From positions 1 through 64,000 of the forward strand of contig CAZAZV010000002.1 in assembly GCA_964489845.1 (NCBI GenBank): a stretch of 64,000 nucleotides of DNA, in the 5' to 3' direction. Below, one piece after another: positions 8,254 to 15,069 of the stretch. Under the pieces are notes generated by a model. It did not search any database. It was not told the DNA's origin and saw only the letters and a list, made by a program, of their open reading frames with translations. The stretch is from GWA1-54-12 sp964489845. Lineage in GTDB: Bacteria; Patescibacteriota; Minisyncoccia; UBA6257; GWB1-50-10. The translations under genes and the position numbers were made by a program. Numbering within the stretch: the first letter of the stretch is position 1; every line of letters begins with the position of its first letter.

Positions 8254-8667
8254 TTATTTGCTTGCCACGATTTTCGCTTTCACCGGCAGCTTGTGCGCCG
8301 CGCGACGCAATGCTTGGCGCGCCAGGGTATCTGCAATGCCGTCGACCTCGAAGAGGATGCGGCCCGGATATACCGGCACGACGTAATGCGAGATGCCGCC
8401 CTTGCCTTTTCCCATCTTTACTTCAGCCGGAAACTTTGTGACCGGCTTGTCGGGGAAAATCCGAATCCACAGTTTTCCTTCCCGTTTCAAAAAGTGCGTG
8501 ATCGCGCGACGCGCCGCTTCGATTTGCGCGGCGGTAATCCACGCCTGCGTGAGCGCCTGCAAACCGAAGCTCCCGAAGTCGACGTTCGTCCCCCGCGTGT
8601 CGCGCTTCCGGTTGAGCGAGCGCCCCTTCTGCGTCCTGCGATACTTTTGTTTCTTCGGCTGCAACAT
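8254..8667 (-). CDS. rplP: 50S ribosomal protein L16 (uL16)
   Basis: 137 residues. It begins MLQPKKQKYRRTQKGR and shows GSFGLQAL, WITAAQIEAARRAITH and GKGKGGISHYVVPVYPGRI, all diagnostic of uL16. L16 positions the tRNA acceptor arms at the A site. It lies 9 nt after rpsC. Confidence 0.97.
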   Translation of the reverse strand: MLQPKKQKYRRTQKGRSLNRKRDTRGTNVDFGSFGLQALTQAWITAAQIEAARRAITHFLKREGKLWIRIFPDKPVTKFPAEVKMGKGKGGISHYVVPVYPGRILFEVDGIADTLARQALRRAAHKLPVKAKIVASK

Positions 8668-8676
8668 GAAAATGCG

Positions 8677-9327
8677 TCACACTTTGTACAACCACACGTC
8701 GACGCCGATCGTGCCGTAGGTAGTGTAGGCAATGGCCCTCCCGAAGTCAATGTTCGCGCGGAGCGTTTGGAGCGGCATTTCGCCGAAACTCAACGATTCC
8801 GTGCGCGCAATTTCCGAGCCGTTCAATCGCCCCGATACGGTGAACTTCGCGCCCCGCACGGCCTTCACGACCTGTACGAATTGCAGGTGCCGCTTCAGCA
8901 CGGTGCGGAACGGGAGACGCTTCTCGAGGTCCTGGGCAATTTGCGCCGCGACGATATTCGCCGACACGTCGGTGCGTGGGATTTCCACGACGTCCAGGTG
9001 GAGCGAGAAGGTCATCGTGATGTGCCGCTCCTTCCGGAAGGTCTTCAGTTCGCGCACGACGAGTTTGTTCAAATCGTCGATGCCGCTCCCCCGCCGCCCG
9101 ATGATAAGACCCGGCTTGTTCGTCTTGATGCTCACCCGGACATCCTCCCGCGTCCGCTCGATCTCAATACCGGCGACGCTCGCCTTCGGCAGGTGCTTCA
9201 TGATGATGCGCCGGAGGAGGCAGTCCTCCTCGAGGAAGAATTTCAATGACTTCTTGAAAAACCACCTGCTCGGCCAGGGTTGCGTGATGCCCAAACGTAA
9301 TGATGTCGGTTTGATGCTTCTGCTCAT
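8677..9327 (-). CDS. rpsC: 30S ribosomal protein S3 (uS3)
   Basis: 216 residues. The KH type II domain with PGLIIGRRGSGIDDL is in the first half; the C-terminal domain retains KAVRGAKFTVSGRLNGSEIARTE and GTIGVDVWLYK. S3 forms part of the mRNA entry helicase. The N terminus begins MSRSIKPTSLRLG-type and the length is within the usual range. Confidence 0.96.
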   Translation of the reverse strand: MSRSIKPTSLRLGITQPWPSRWFFKKSLKFFLEEDCLLRRIIMKHLPKASVAGIEIERTREDVRVSIKTNKPGLIIGRRGSGIDDLNKLVVRELKTFRKERHITMTFSLHLDVVEIPRTDVSANIVAAQIAQDLEKRLPFRTVLKRHLQFVQVVKAVRGAKFTVSGRLNGSEIARTESLSFGEMPLQTLRANIDFGRAIAYTTYGTIGVDVWLYKV

Positions 9328-9332
9328 GGTTT

Positions 9333-9857
9333 TTACACTGACTTGCGACGGAACATGCGTTTCAGACCGCCGCGCCCGCCCTTCACGTGCTCGGCGCCCG
9401 CTTTCGACACCGGTCCCTTCTTCGCCGTTTCTTTCTCAACTTTCTCTTGCTTCGCTTTCTTCTCCGGCGCAGCGACGCGGTACCGGGGAATACGGACGGT
9501 GTCGCGCTCTGCGAGCTCGATGGAAACGTGGCTCATGCCCTTTCGCAACACATTGGTGGTGCCACGGGCCCGATACTCGACTCGCTTCAGAACCGGTCCG
9601 TCGTCGACACTAATGTGCGAGATAAACAGGTTGTCCTGCCGCGTCTCGCCGTCACGCTTCGCATTATGCATGGCGGAGCGCAGGAGTTTCAAGAGCGCCA
9701 CACTCGCGCGCCGCGGACTCACGGCGAGCTGCGCTTCCGCTTCGAGCGCCGAAAGCCCGCGCACGGTGTCAGCGACGAGCCGGACTTTGCGCGGCGCGAT
9801 GTGGAGGTACCGCAAGTGCGCCGTTGCCCGTATCTTTTGTGTTTCCGTCTGTGCCAT
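9333..9857 (-). CDS. rplV: 50S ribosomal protein L22 (uL22) with C-terminal extension
   Basis: 174 residues. The core (about residues 10-115) contains HLRYLHIAPRKVRLVAD and the tunnel-loop end with ARGTTNVLRKGMSHVSIEL. The last about 55 residues are a lysine- and glutamate-rich tail that ends GLKRMFRRKSV and is absent from typical 110-residue L22. The tail is probably disordered. Confidence 0.95.
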   Translation of the reverse strand: MAQTETQKIRATAHLRYLHIAPRKVRLVADTVRGLSALEAEAQLAVSPRRASVALLKLLRSAMHNAKRDGETRQDNLFISHISVDDGPVLKRVEYRARGTTNVLRKGMSHVSIELAERDTVRIPRYRVAAPEKKAKQEKVEKETAKKGPVSKAGAEHVKGGRGGLKRMFRRKSV

Positions 9858-9866
9858 GGATATTTG

Positions 9867-10184
9867 TTATGACGCCTTCGGAGCCGGTGCGGCCGCTGCT
9901 TCCTCGCCCGCCTTCGTCAACTCCTTCTGCATCTTGCCGCCGTGCCGGATAAACTTTCTCGTCGCGGCGAACTCCCCGAGCCGGTGGCCGATCATGTCTT
10001 CCGTCACGCGCACGGAAATGAAGTTCTTGCCGTTGTGCACTTCAAACTCGTATCCCACCATTTCCGGGGAAATCTCCGAACCCCTGGCCCACGTGCGAAT
10101 CGGACCGTCATTCGGCTTGCGACGCTCCATTTTCTTCAAAAGCTTTGCGTCGACGTATGGTCCTTTCTTTAAACTTCTGCTCAT
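9867..10184 (-). CDS. rpsS: 30S ribosomal protein S19 (uS19)
   Basis: 105 residues. MSRSLKKGPYVDAKLLKK at the N terminus and the RTWARGSEISPEMVGYEFEVHNGK-type core are diagnostic; GHRLGEFAATRKF follows. A short alanine-rich tail extends the usual length by about 12 residues. S19 sits in the 30S head near the A site. Confidence 0.97.
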   Translation of the reverse strand: MSRSLKKGPYVDAKLLKKMERRKPNDGPIRTWARGSEISPEMVGYEFEVHNGKNFISVRVTEDMIGHRLGEFAATRKFIRHGGKMQKELTKAGEEAAAAPAPKAS

Positions 10185-10204
10185 ACCCAGTATATCAACA
10201 TGGT

Positions 10205-10978
10205 TTATTTCCTGCTTTTGCGCTTCGGCTTCCGCCGCACGACGATGAATTGATTCGACGATTTCTTCCTGTTGCGCGTCTTCCTGCCTCCCGTCACGTT
10301 GCCCCAGATATCCTTCGGCCGCTTCGTGCCGCGCGGGGCGCGTCCTTCGCCGCCACCGTACGGATGGTCGACGGGGTTCATCACCGAACCGCGCACGATG
10401 GGTCTCCTCCCCCGGTGCCGCATCCGGCCCGCGTTCTTCACGCGTTCCATATTGTGTCCGCGGTTGCCGACGGCGCCGATGGTGGCAAAGTTCCCCCAGT
10501 GCACGCGACGAACTTCTCCCGAAGGAAGCTTCAAATGCGTAAATCCGTCTTCCTGCGCGAGGACCTGGAGCGACGTACCCGCCGCTCTCCCGAGAATCGC
10601 TCGCTCGCCGGGACGGAGCGTCACGTTGTAAACGAAACTGCCGACGGGAATCCGCTCTATGAGCGTGCTGTTTCCCGCGGTCAGGGGCGCGGTGTCTCCC
10701 GTCTGAACCTCATGGCCCGCCGCCATTTCGTCCGCCGCGAGCACATAGCGCCGCTCGCCGTCTTGGTAGAGTAGCCGTGCGATGCGGGCGGTCCGGTTCG
10801 GGTCGTACTCGATCGCCTCGACGCGCGCGGGAATGCCCCGCTTGCGGTATTCGAAATCGATGAGGCGGTAGAGCCGCTTCTCGCCTCCGCCGCGATGGCG
10901 CGTGGTAATCCGGCCCGCGTTGTTGCGCGCGCCCGCCCGCTTCCCCCCATATGTCAGATGTTTCAACGGCTTCGCCAT
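10205..10978 (-). CDS. rplB: 50S ribosomal protein L2 (uL2)
   Basis: 257 residues. The conserved functional loop near the end (VMNPVDHPYGGGEGRAP) with its universal His is intact, and the N-terminal RNITTRHRGGGEKRLYRLIDF-type block is present as NAGRITTRHRGGGEKR. L2 is needed for subunit joining and peptidyl transfer. It is about 15 residues shorter at the N terminus than the E. coli protein. Confidence 0.97.
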   Translation of the reverse strand: MAKPLKHLTYGGKRAGARNNAGRITTRHRGGGEKRLYRLIDFEYRKRGIPARVEAIEYDPNRTARIARLLYQDGERRYVLAADEMAAGHEVQTGDTAPLTAGNSTLIERIPVGSFVYNVTLRPGERAILGRAAGTSLQVLAQEDGFTHLKLPSGEVRRVHWGNFATIGAVGNRGHNMERVKNAGRMRHRGRRPIVRGSVMNPVDHPYGGGEGRAPRGTKRPKDIWGNVTGGRKTRNRKKSSNQFIVVRRKPKRKSRK

Positions 10979-10980
10979 AC

Positions 10981-11259
10981 TTATATATTGAATACCTCGA
11001 TGGTCTCGCCCGGCTTGAGCTGCACAAGCGCCTTTTTCTCCGTTCGCAATCCTCCCGCCCTGCCCATGAGCCGCCCGACACGCCGCTTCGTATTCACGAT
11101 GCGCACCGCGCGTACAGTCACGTGGTACTGCCGTTCCACCGCTTTCTTCACCTCCGGCTTCGTTGCGTCAGGATGCACGATGAATGAAAATACCTGGCTC
11201 GCCGCGCTCGCGCCACGGGATTTCTCGCTTACCAAAGGACGTTGCAACAGTTGTTTCAT
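10981..11259 (-). CDS. rplW: 50S ribosomal protein L23 (uL23)
   Basis: 92 residues. The RPLVSEKS N terminus, FIVHPDATKPEVKKAVERQY helix and VRIVNTKRRVGRLMGRAGG loop are typical. L23 lies at the tunnel exit and docks trigger factor and SRP. It overlaps the rplD stop by 4 nt. Confidence 0.96.
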   Translation of the reverse strand: MKQLLQRPLVSEKSRGASAASQVFSFIVHPDATKPEVKKAVERQYHVTVRAVRIVNTKRRVGRLMGRAGGLRTEKKALVQLKPGETIEVFNI

Positions 11260-11864
11260 AGTTTGATATCCGAAAGCGCCTTTTGTTCGACGAGCACCGC
11301 GTTGTGGTTCATGAGCTGCACAACATCGAGCGAACCCGCGCGGACGGTGTCAAGGCGCGTCATGTTCCGCACGGCGCGGTAAAACGCCTTGTTGTCATTC
11401 GCAGTGAGGAGCAGTGTTTTCTTTCCGCCCTGCAGCTGCTTCACGCACGTCCGCGCTTCCTTCGGCGCGAGGTTGGCGTCGAATGCGTCAATCACTTTCA
11501 GGCCGCCATCCCGGTATCGCCGCGAGAAAAGCACGGCAAGCGCCGCCCGCCGCTCCTTCTTGTTGATTTTCCCCGCGAAATTGCGAATCGCACCGCCGAA
11601 CGCGACGCCTCCCCCTTTCCACAACGGCGAGCGGACGGAACCGTGCCGCGCGCGGCCTGTCCCCTTTTGTCGCCACGGCTTGCGGCCGCCGCCGCTGACA
11701 TCGCCTCTCCCCCGAGGATACGAGCGCTGCACCCGCGTGTTCGCGAGTGCGACGGTGAACGCCTGCTTCAGGAGTACGCCGTTCCACGGCGTGTTGAAGA
11801 GCGTGTCGGAGACCTCCGTCGTGCCGACTTCCTCGTTCTTCAGATTGTAAACGGGAATGTTCAT
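11256..11864 (-). CDS. rplD: 50S ribosomal protein L4 (uL4)
   Basis: 202 residues. The tunnel loop is present (GRGDVSGGGRKPWRQKGTGRARHGSVRSP region), followed by the conserved helical half with TANDNKAFYRAVRNM. L4 can also act as an autoregulator of the S10 operon in enterobacteria; no such leader was identified here. It overlaps rplC by 4 nt and rplW by 4 nt. Confidence 0.96.
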   Translation of the reverse strand: MNIPVYNLKNEEVGTTEVSDTLFNTPWNGVLLKQAFTVALANTRVQRSYPRGRGDVSGGGRKPWRQKGTGRARHGSVRSPLWKGGGVAFGGAIRNFAGKINKKERRAALAVLFSRRYRDGGLKVIDAFDANLAPKEARTCVKQLQGGKKTLLLTANDNKAFYRAVRNMTRLDTVRAGSLDVVQLMNHNAVLVEQKALSDIKL

Positions 11865-12286
11865 TTTGAAATCACTTCAACGGCGCCGCCTTTCACGCCC
11901 GGGACGGCTCCTCGTATAAAAATCTGCTTTTTCTCCGCATCGACGTGCGCCACCTTCAGATTCTTCACCGTGACGCGCTCTCGTCCCATCCGTCCCGCCA
12001 TCCGCTTCCCCGGCATGACGCGCTGGGGGTCCGTCGAGCCGATGGAGCCCGGCGTGCGGTGCGTCTTCTTCGTGCCGTGCGACTTCGGTCCGCCGCTGAA
12101 GCCATGCCGCTTCACGACGCCCTGGAATCCCTTTCCCTTGCTCGTGCCGACGACGGTCACCTTCGTTCCTGCTTCCGGGAATACCATGTCCCCACCCCCG
12201 CTCTTCACGAGGACCTCCGTGACCGGTACGACGATGTCGTTCTGCCACAATTGGGACATTCCTTTTTTGATTCCCTTGAGTTTCAT
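11861..12286 (-). CDS. rplC: 50S ribosomal protein L3 (uL3), internally shortened
   Basis: Only 141 residues against the usual about 205. The N-terminal GIKKGMSQLW start and VVPVTEVLV lead almost directly into the TKVTVVGTSKGKGFQGVVKRH block. Thus the stretch that normally covers roughly residues 30-95 is missing, while the peptidyl-transferase-centre loop (SHGTKKTHRTPGSIG) and the C-terminal AVPGVKGGAVEV end are intact. The reading frame is continuous, so this looks like a real deletion rather than a frameshift. It is the first large gene after the restart promoter at 12.55 kb. Confidence 0.9.
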   Translation of the reverse strand: MKLKGIKKGMSQLWQNDIVVPVTEVLVKSGGGDMVFPEAGTKVTVVGTSKGKGFQGVVKRHGFSGGPKSHGTKKTHRTPGSIGSTDPQRVMPGKRMAGRMGRERVTVKNLKVAHVDAEKKQIFIRGAVPGVKGGAVEVISK

Positions 12287-12334
12287 GTTTTAATCTTTTT
12301 CCCTTCGCTTTGCACTTTTCGCTTTACACTTTTA

Positions 12335-12451
12335 TTATCCTTGCCGCTGTTTGTGCTTCGGGTTCTTTTTACAAATCACATACACCCTGCCCTTCCGGCG
12401 GACAATCTGGCAATTCTTGCAAATCTTTTTGACCGAAGCTCTGACTTTCAT
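12335..12451 (-). CDS. rpmJ: 50S ribosomal protein L36 (bL36)
   Basis: 38 residues starting MKVRASVKKICKNCQIVRRK. The zinc ligands Cys11, Cys14, Cys27 and His33 are all present. In most bacteria rpmJ lies after secY/infA at the alpha-operon border; here it heads the rplC part of the S10 operon, directly after a new promoter. It was found by reading the intergenic region. Confidence 0.93.
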   Translation of the reverse strand: MKVRASVKKICKNCQIVRRKGRVYVICKKNPKHKQRQG

Positions 12452-12552
12452 GTTTATAAACAACCGCGCCATCCCGCTTTTGGAGAAGCGTACTTCTCGT
12501 GTGTCTCACGCAAAATGCGGACCCTCAAAACGGGAGACGAGTCGTACTGAAA

Positions 12553-12581
12553 AGTGTACCTAAACGGACAAAAACAGTCAA
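12553..12581 (-). promoter_or_regulatory. promoter for rpmJ-rplC operon
   Basis: Minus strand: TTGACT (12581-12576), a 17-nt spacer and TACACT (12558-12553). The element, with about 15 nt downstream, is a near-exact copy of the promoter at 13053-13082, so the two form a direct promoter repeat. It gives the rplC operon a start independent of tuf-rpsJ. Confidence 0.7.
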
Positions 12582-12603
12582 GAATCTACGAAATCACGCC
12601 GGT

Positions 12604-12648
12604 GACCAAGAAAACACTCCGAAAAAATCGGAGTGTTTTCTTGGTCTT
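12604..12648 (-). terminator. strong hairpin terminator after the zinc-ribbon gene
   Basis: A 17-bp perfect inverted repeat (arms starting CCAAGAAAACACTCCGA) lies 5 nt after the stop of the zinc-ribbon gene and ends in a U-rich arm. It insulates the surface-protein cluster from the rpmJ-rplC promoter just downstream. Confidence 0.75.
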
Positions 12649-12652
12649 TCGC

Positions 12653-12811
12653 TTAAGCACTTGGAGACTGATGCTCCGTTGCGGGCTGACCCTGGTCTTG
12701 CGGTTCTTGTTCCTGCCGAGGTTGAGTGTTCGCCTCAACCATCGGCACCTTGCACGCTTGGCACTCTCCCATCTGTTCGGAGGTTGCGCCGCACTGTGGA
12801 CACTTGTACAT
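12653..12811 (-). CDS. small zinc-ribbon protein
   Basis: 52 residues, MYKCPQCGATSEQMGECQAC at the start, then an acidic, glutamine-rich tail ending HQSPSA. Cys4, Cys7, Cys17 and Cys20 form two CxxC knuckles of a rubredoxin-like or zinc-ribbon fold. The function is unknown. It has its own promoter (13053-13082) and terminator, so it is a single-gene unit. Such tiny ribbons often follow ribosomal or RNA-related genes, but no role can be assigned. Confidence 0.65.
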   Translation of the reverse strand: MYKCPQCGATSEQMGECQACKVPMVEANTQPRQEQEPQDQGQPATEHQSPSA

Positions 12812-12906
12812 GTTTTTAAGGTCTTTACAACGACGTACGACTATTACCGTTTCCCAGAGTATGCCTTATTAAACCACGTCTCGCGCATTATTGCAAAAAT
12901 CCGAAG

Positions 12907-13027
12907 ATGGATGTGCTGAAAGCGGCGGGTGAGTTATTAACCAGCAAGCAAAAGAGAGATAGAGAGGGTGGTTAAGAAGGCGACGGAGCAGCTCGGCGAG
13001 ACGTTCAGGCGCCTCGGTAAAGAATGA
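12907..13027 (+). pseudogene. possible frameshifted remnant of a small helical protein
   Basis: On the plus strand an ATG frame (MDVLKAAGELLTSKQKRDRE) stops at a TAA, but shifting by one base continues with VVKKATEQLGETFRRLGKE and a stop. Joined, the two pieces make a plausible 40-residue amphipathic helical protein. No homologue is recognised. It could equally be chance. Confidence 0.25.
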
Positions 13028-13052
13028 AAACGAGAGACGAGTCGTACTGAAA

Positions 13053-13082
13053 AGTGTACCTAAACGGACAAAAAACAGTTAA
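13053..13082 (-). promoter_or_regulatory. promoter for the zinc-ribbon gene
   Basis: Minus strand: TTAACT (13082-13077), an 18-nt spacer and TACACT (13058-13053), inside a 45-nt sequence repeated almost identically at 12.54 kb. The leader before the zinc-ribbon ATG would be about 235 nt. Confidence 0.55.
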
Positions 13083-13112
13083 GAAAGCCCCGCGGGAGCG
13101 GGGCTTTCTTGG
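13081..13112 (-). terminator. terminator after the cohesin-like gene
   Basis: A 13-bp GC-rich stem (arms AAGAAAGCCCCGC and GCGGGGCTTTCTT) 8 nt after the stop, with a short U-rich 3' arm. It abuts the -35 box of the next promoter. Confidence 0.75.
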
Positions 13113-13120
13113 TTATTGTC

Positions 13121-13894
13121 CTATGAATGCTTCTTGCGTCGACTCCGGACACCACTGTAAATCGCGTAACCGAGGAAGACGAGCACGACGATAATAGCTA
13201 TGCCAAGGAAGATGCTATTTGTACCGAACGTCACGAATGTGGCAACTTGAGCAAGAATAGATCCCGGGGGCACAACGATAGGTTGCTCCGTCGTCGTTGC
13301 AAGCTGCTTACCGGAAGTCGTTGCTACTTCTGTTACGGGAGGCACAGTTTCCGTCGCGGGCTTCGAGGTCGGTGTTACTTGCGTAACCGGCGCTGTTTGC
13401 GTCGGCACCGATGGCGCCGCTATTGCTACCGTCGTGCGCACCGCTGCGCTCGCGAGCACGTTCTGATTCCCCGCGTCAAGCGTAAGCGAGGAATTATCAA
13501 GCGCGATGGTTCCGGTACCGCTCTTCTTAGCGTGGAACGTAACGGTCCCGAACGTGACTGCCGACGATACGCCACCCGGATAACCGGCGGTCTTAACAAG
13601 AACACCGTTCGTGTTGTCGGTCAGGTCGTAACCGGACTGGGTAAGCGGCATCCAGGTATTCGCGAACGCAAACGAAGTAACTTCCAAGAGATTGGCGGGG
13701 TACTGGAGCTCCGTTTTGACGGTGTAGTTTTTCACTCCTCCTGGATTTACTCCAACCGTCAGTGTGAAACTCTGGCCCTGGCTGACATTCACAGTAACCG
13801 GCGCGAAAGACACACTCGTCGCGGCAAGCGCAGGCACAACAAGAACGAATGCACCGGATATTCCTACTAACAGGGCAACTATTGATCTCCGCAT
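13121..13894 (-). CDS. cohesin-like membrane-anchored surface protein
   Basis: 257 residues: a signal peptide (ends near ALAA), a beta-sandwich of about 120 residues resembling type I/II cohesin (VSFAPVTVNVSQGQSFTLTV, LQYPANLLEV, VTFGTVTFHAKKSGTGTIAL), a threonine/proline-rich linker of about 60 residues, one membrane span (IFLGIAIIVVLVFLGYAIY) and a basic end (RSRRKKHS) that fixes the C terminus inside. In the family, cohesins bind dockerins. The gene directly upstream encodes a dockerin protein (5-nt gap), so this is probably its cell anchor. The start at the second ATG (MRRSIVALL) gives the best signal peptide. Confidence 0.75.
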   Translation of the reverse strand: MRRSIVALLVGISGAFVLVVPALAATSVSFAPVTVNVSQGQSFTLTVGVNPGGVKNYTVKTELQYPANLLEVTSFAFANTWMPLTQSGYDLTDNTNGVLVKTAGYPGGVSSAVTFGTVTFHAKKSGTGTIALDNSSLTLDAGNQNVLASAAVRTTVAIAAPSVPTQTAPVTQVTPTSKPATETVPPVTEVATTSGKQLATTTEQPIVVPPGSILAQVATFVTFGTNSIFLGIAIIVVLVFLGYAIYSGVRSRRKKHS

Positions 13895-13899
13895 GATAG

Positions 13900-15009
13900 T
13901 TAAACTGTCCAATAAACCATGAGCAGGTTGAAATCAAGAACGTCGACCTTACCATCACTGTTGAAATCAGCCGTGTCACTCGCACCCGTATTCCCCCAAT
14001 GTACCATGAGCGTGTTGAAATCCAACAGGTCAACCTTACCATCTTTGTTCATATCAACTTTCTGGGAAGCGGGAGTCACGCTTATTCCTCCGCCTCCGCC
14101 GCCTCCACCCCCACCACCACTTGGAGCCGGAGTAGAGACAGTGTGAGAAGCCAAGAAATAGGATGCCCTCGTTGCGCCGAAGGTGCATGCTCCAGCACCC
14201 ACCACGCATGTTGCCGGTGACGTAATCCCATCGCTTGTCCAACCGGAACTACCGGTTGTCGAACGAGTGACGTTCAATGTCTGACCATTGAAACTCGCGC
14301 CCACGAAGATGGTGATGCTTATCGGTGAACTGAATTGCAACTCGGTACCTACCAGTCCCCATTGAAGCGCCCCATCAGCCACTACGCCCGAACCGAGTCC
14401 GGAAAGCGAACTGACAGCGGTAGAACTCGCGGTTAGGTTATTGGCGTCAAAAGTTCCGCCCCCCGCTCTCGTAATCGTGGTACCCTGCGGAAGAACCACC
14501 ACGCTCGTACCGCCACTCACTGCAATGCTCACCACCACCTGCTGGGTGGTATTGACGGAGGTAGCGCTTCCCGCGGCTCCGGAAACAGCGAGTGTTCCGT
14601 TGTCCAATAAACTCGTGAGATTGGTGCTGCTGACCTCCACTTGGTTGATGGCAAACGATAGATTCAACTGTTCAACCATACCACTCTCGAACTGGGCAAT
14701 CTGCGGCGCTTCAATTCCGGAAACCGAGAAGTGAATAGTGTCACCCGTCTGCAAGTCATCTCCTTGAACCAACAGTTTCTGGTCATAGGCGCCTGGACCT
14801 CCGTACTGTCCCGCTACCGCCGTTGTCACTCTTCCCTTTTCAACGCCGTTAACACTGGCTATGAGCACGGTACCGACAGGAGCAGGAGCGTTGTTTATGG
14901 TGAGATTGCCATAAAAGATGTGTGGTAATTGAGGTACCTGCGCAAGAGCGGCTATCGGTAACGCCAAAAGCGCGGCAGAAATAACAAGAGCTCGAATTGA
15001 TTTTCTCAT
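13900..15009 (-). CDS. secreted protein with C-terminal type I dockerin
   Basis: 369 residues: signal peptide (cleavage near ALAQ), a threonine/serine-rich beta-type body, a polyglycine linker of 11 residues, then two calcium-loop repeats, DMNKDGKVDLLDF and DFNSDGKVDVLDF, about 32 residues apart. This is the double EF-hand-like dockerin signature. It lies 5 nt before the cohesin-like gene. Expected role: exported and docked on the cell surface by the cohesin partner. The function of the N-terminal part is not recognised; it resembles other CPR surface proteins more than an enzyme. Confidence 0.8.
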   Translation of the reverse strand: MRKSIRALVISAALLALPIAALAQVPQLPHIFYGNLTINNAPAPVGTVLIASVNGVEKGRVTTAVAGQYGGPGAYDQKLLVQGDDLQTGDTIHFSVSGIEAPQIAQFESGMVEQLNLSFAINQVEVSSTNLTSLLDNGTLAVSGAAGSATSVNTTQQVVVSIAVSGGTSVVVLPQGTTITRAGGGTFDANNLTASSTAVSSLSGLGSGVVADGALQWGLVGTELQFSSPISITIFVGASFNGQTLNVTRSTTGSSGWTSDGITSPATCVVGAGACTFGATRASYFLASHTVSTPAPSGGGGGGGGGGGISVTPASQKVDMNKDGKVDLLDFNTLMVHWGNTGASDTADFNSDGKVDVLDFNLLMVYWTV

Positions 15010-15069
15010 AGGCGTAATGACTTCGAGGAACTCCCCCGACGTATTTTTGTCGGGGCGCCATCGTCAATA

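Noticed and set aside
12653..12811. Alternative call of the zinc ribbon as a ribosomal protein (L32/L33-like)
   Set aside because: The cysteine spacing and the acidic tail do not fit these families.
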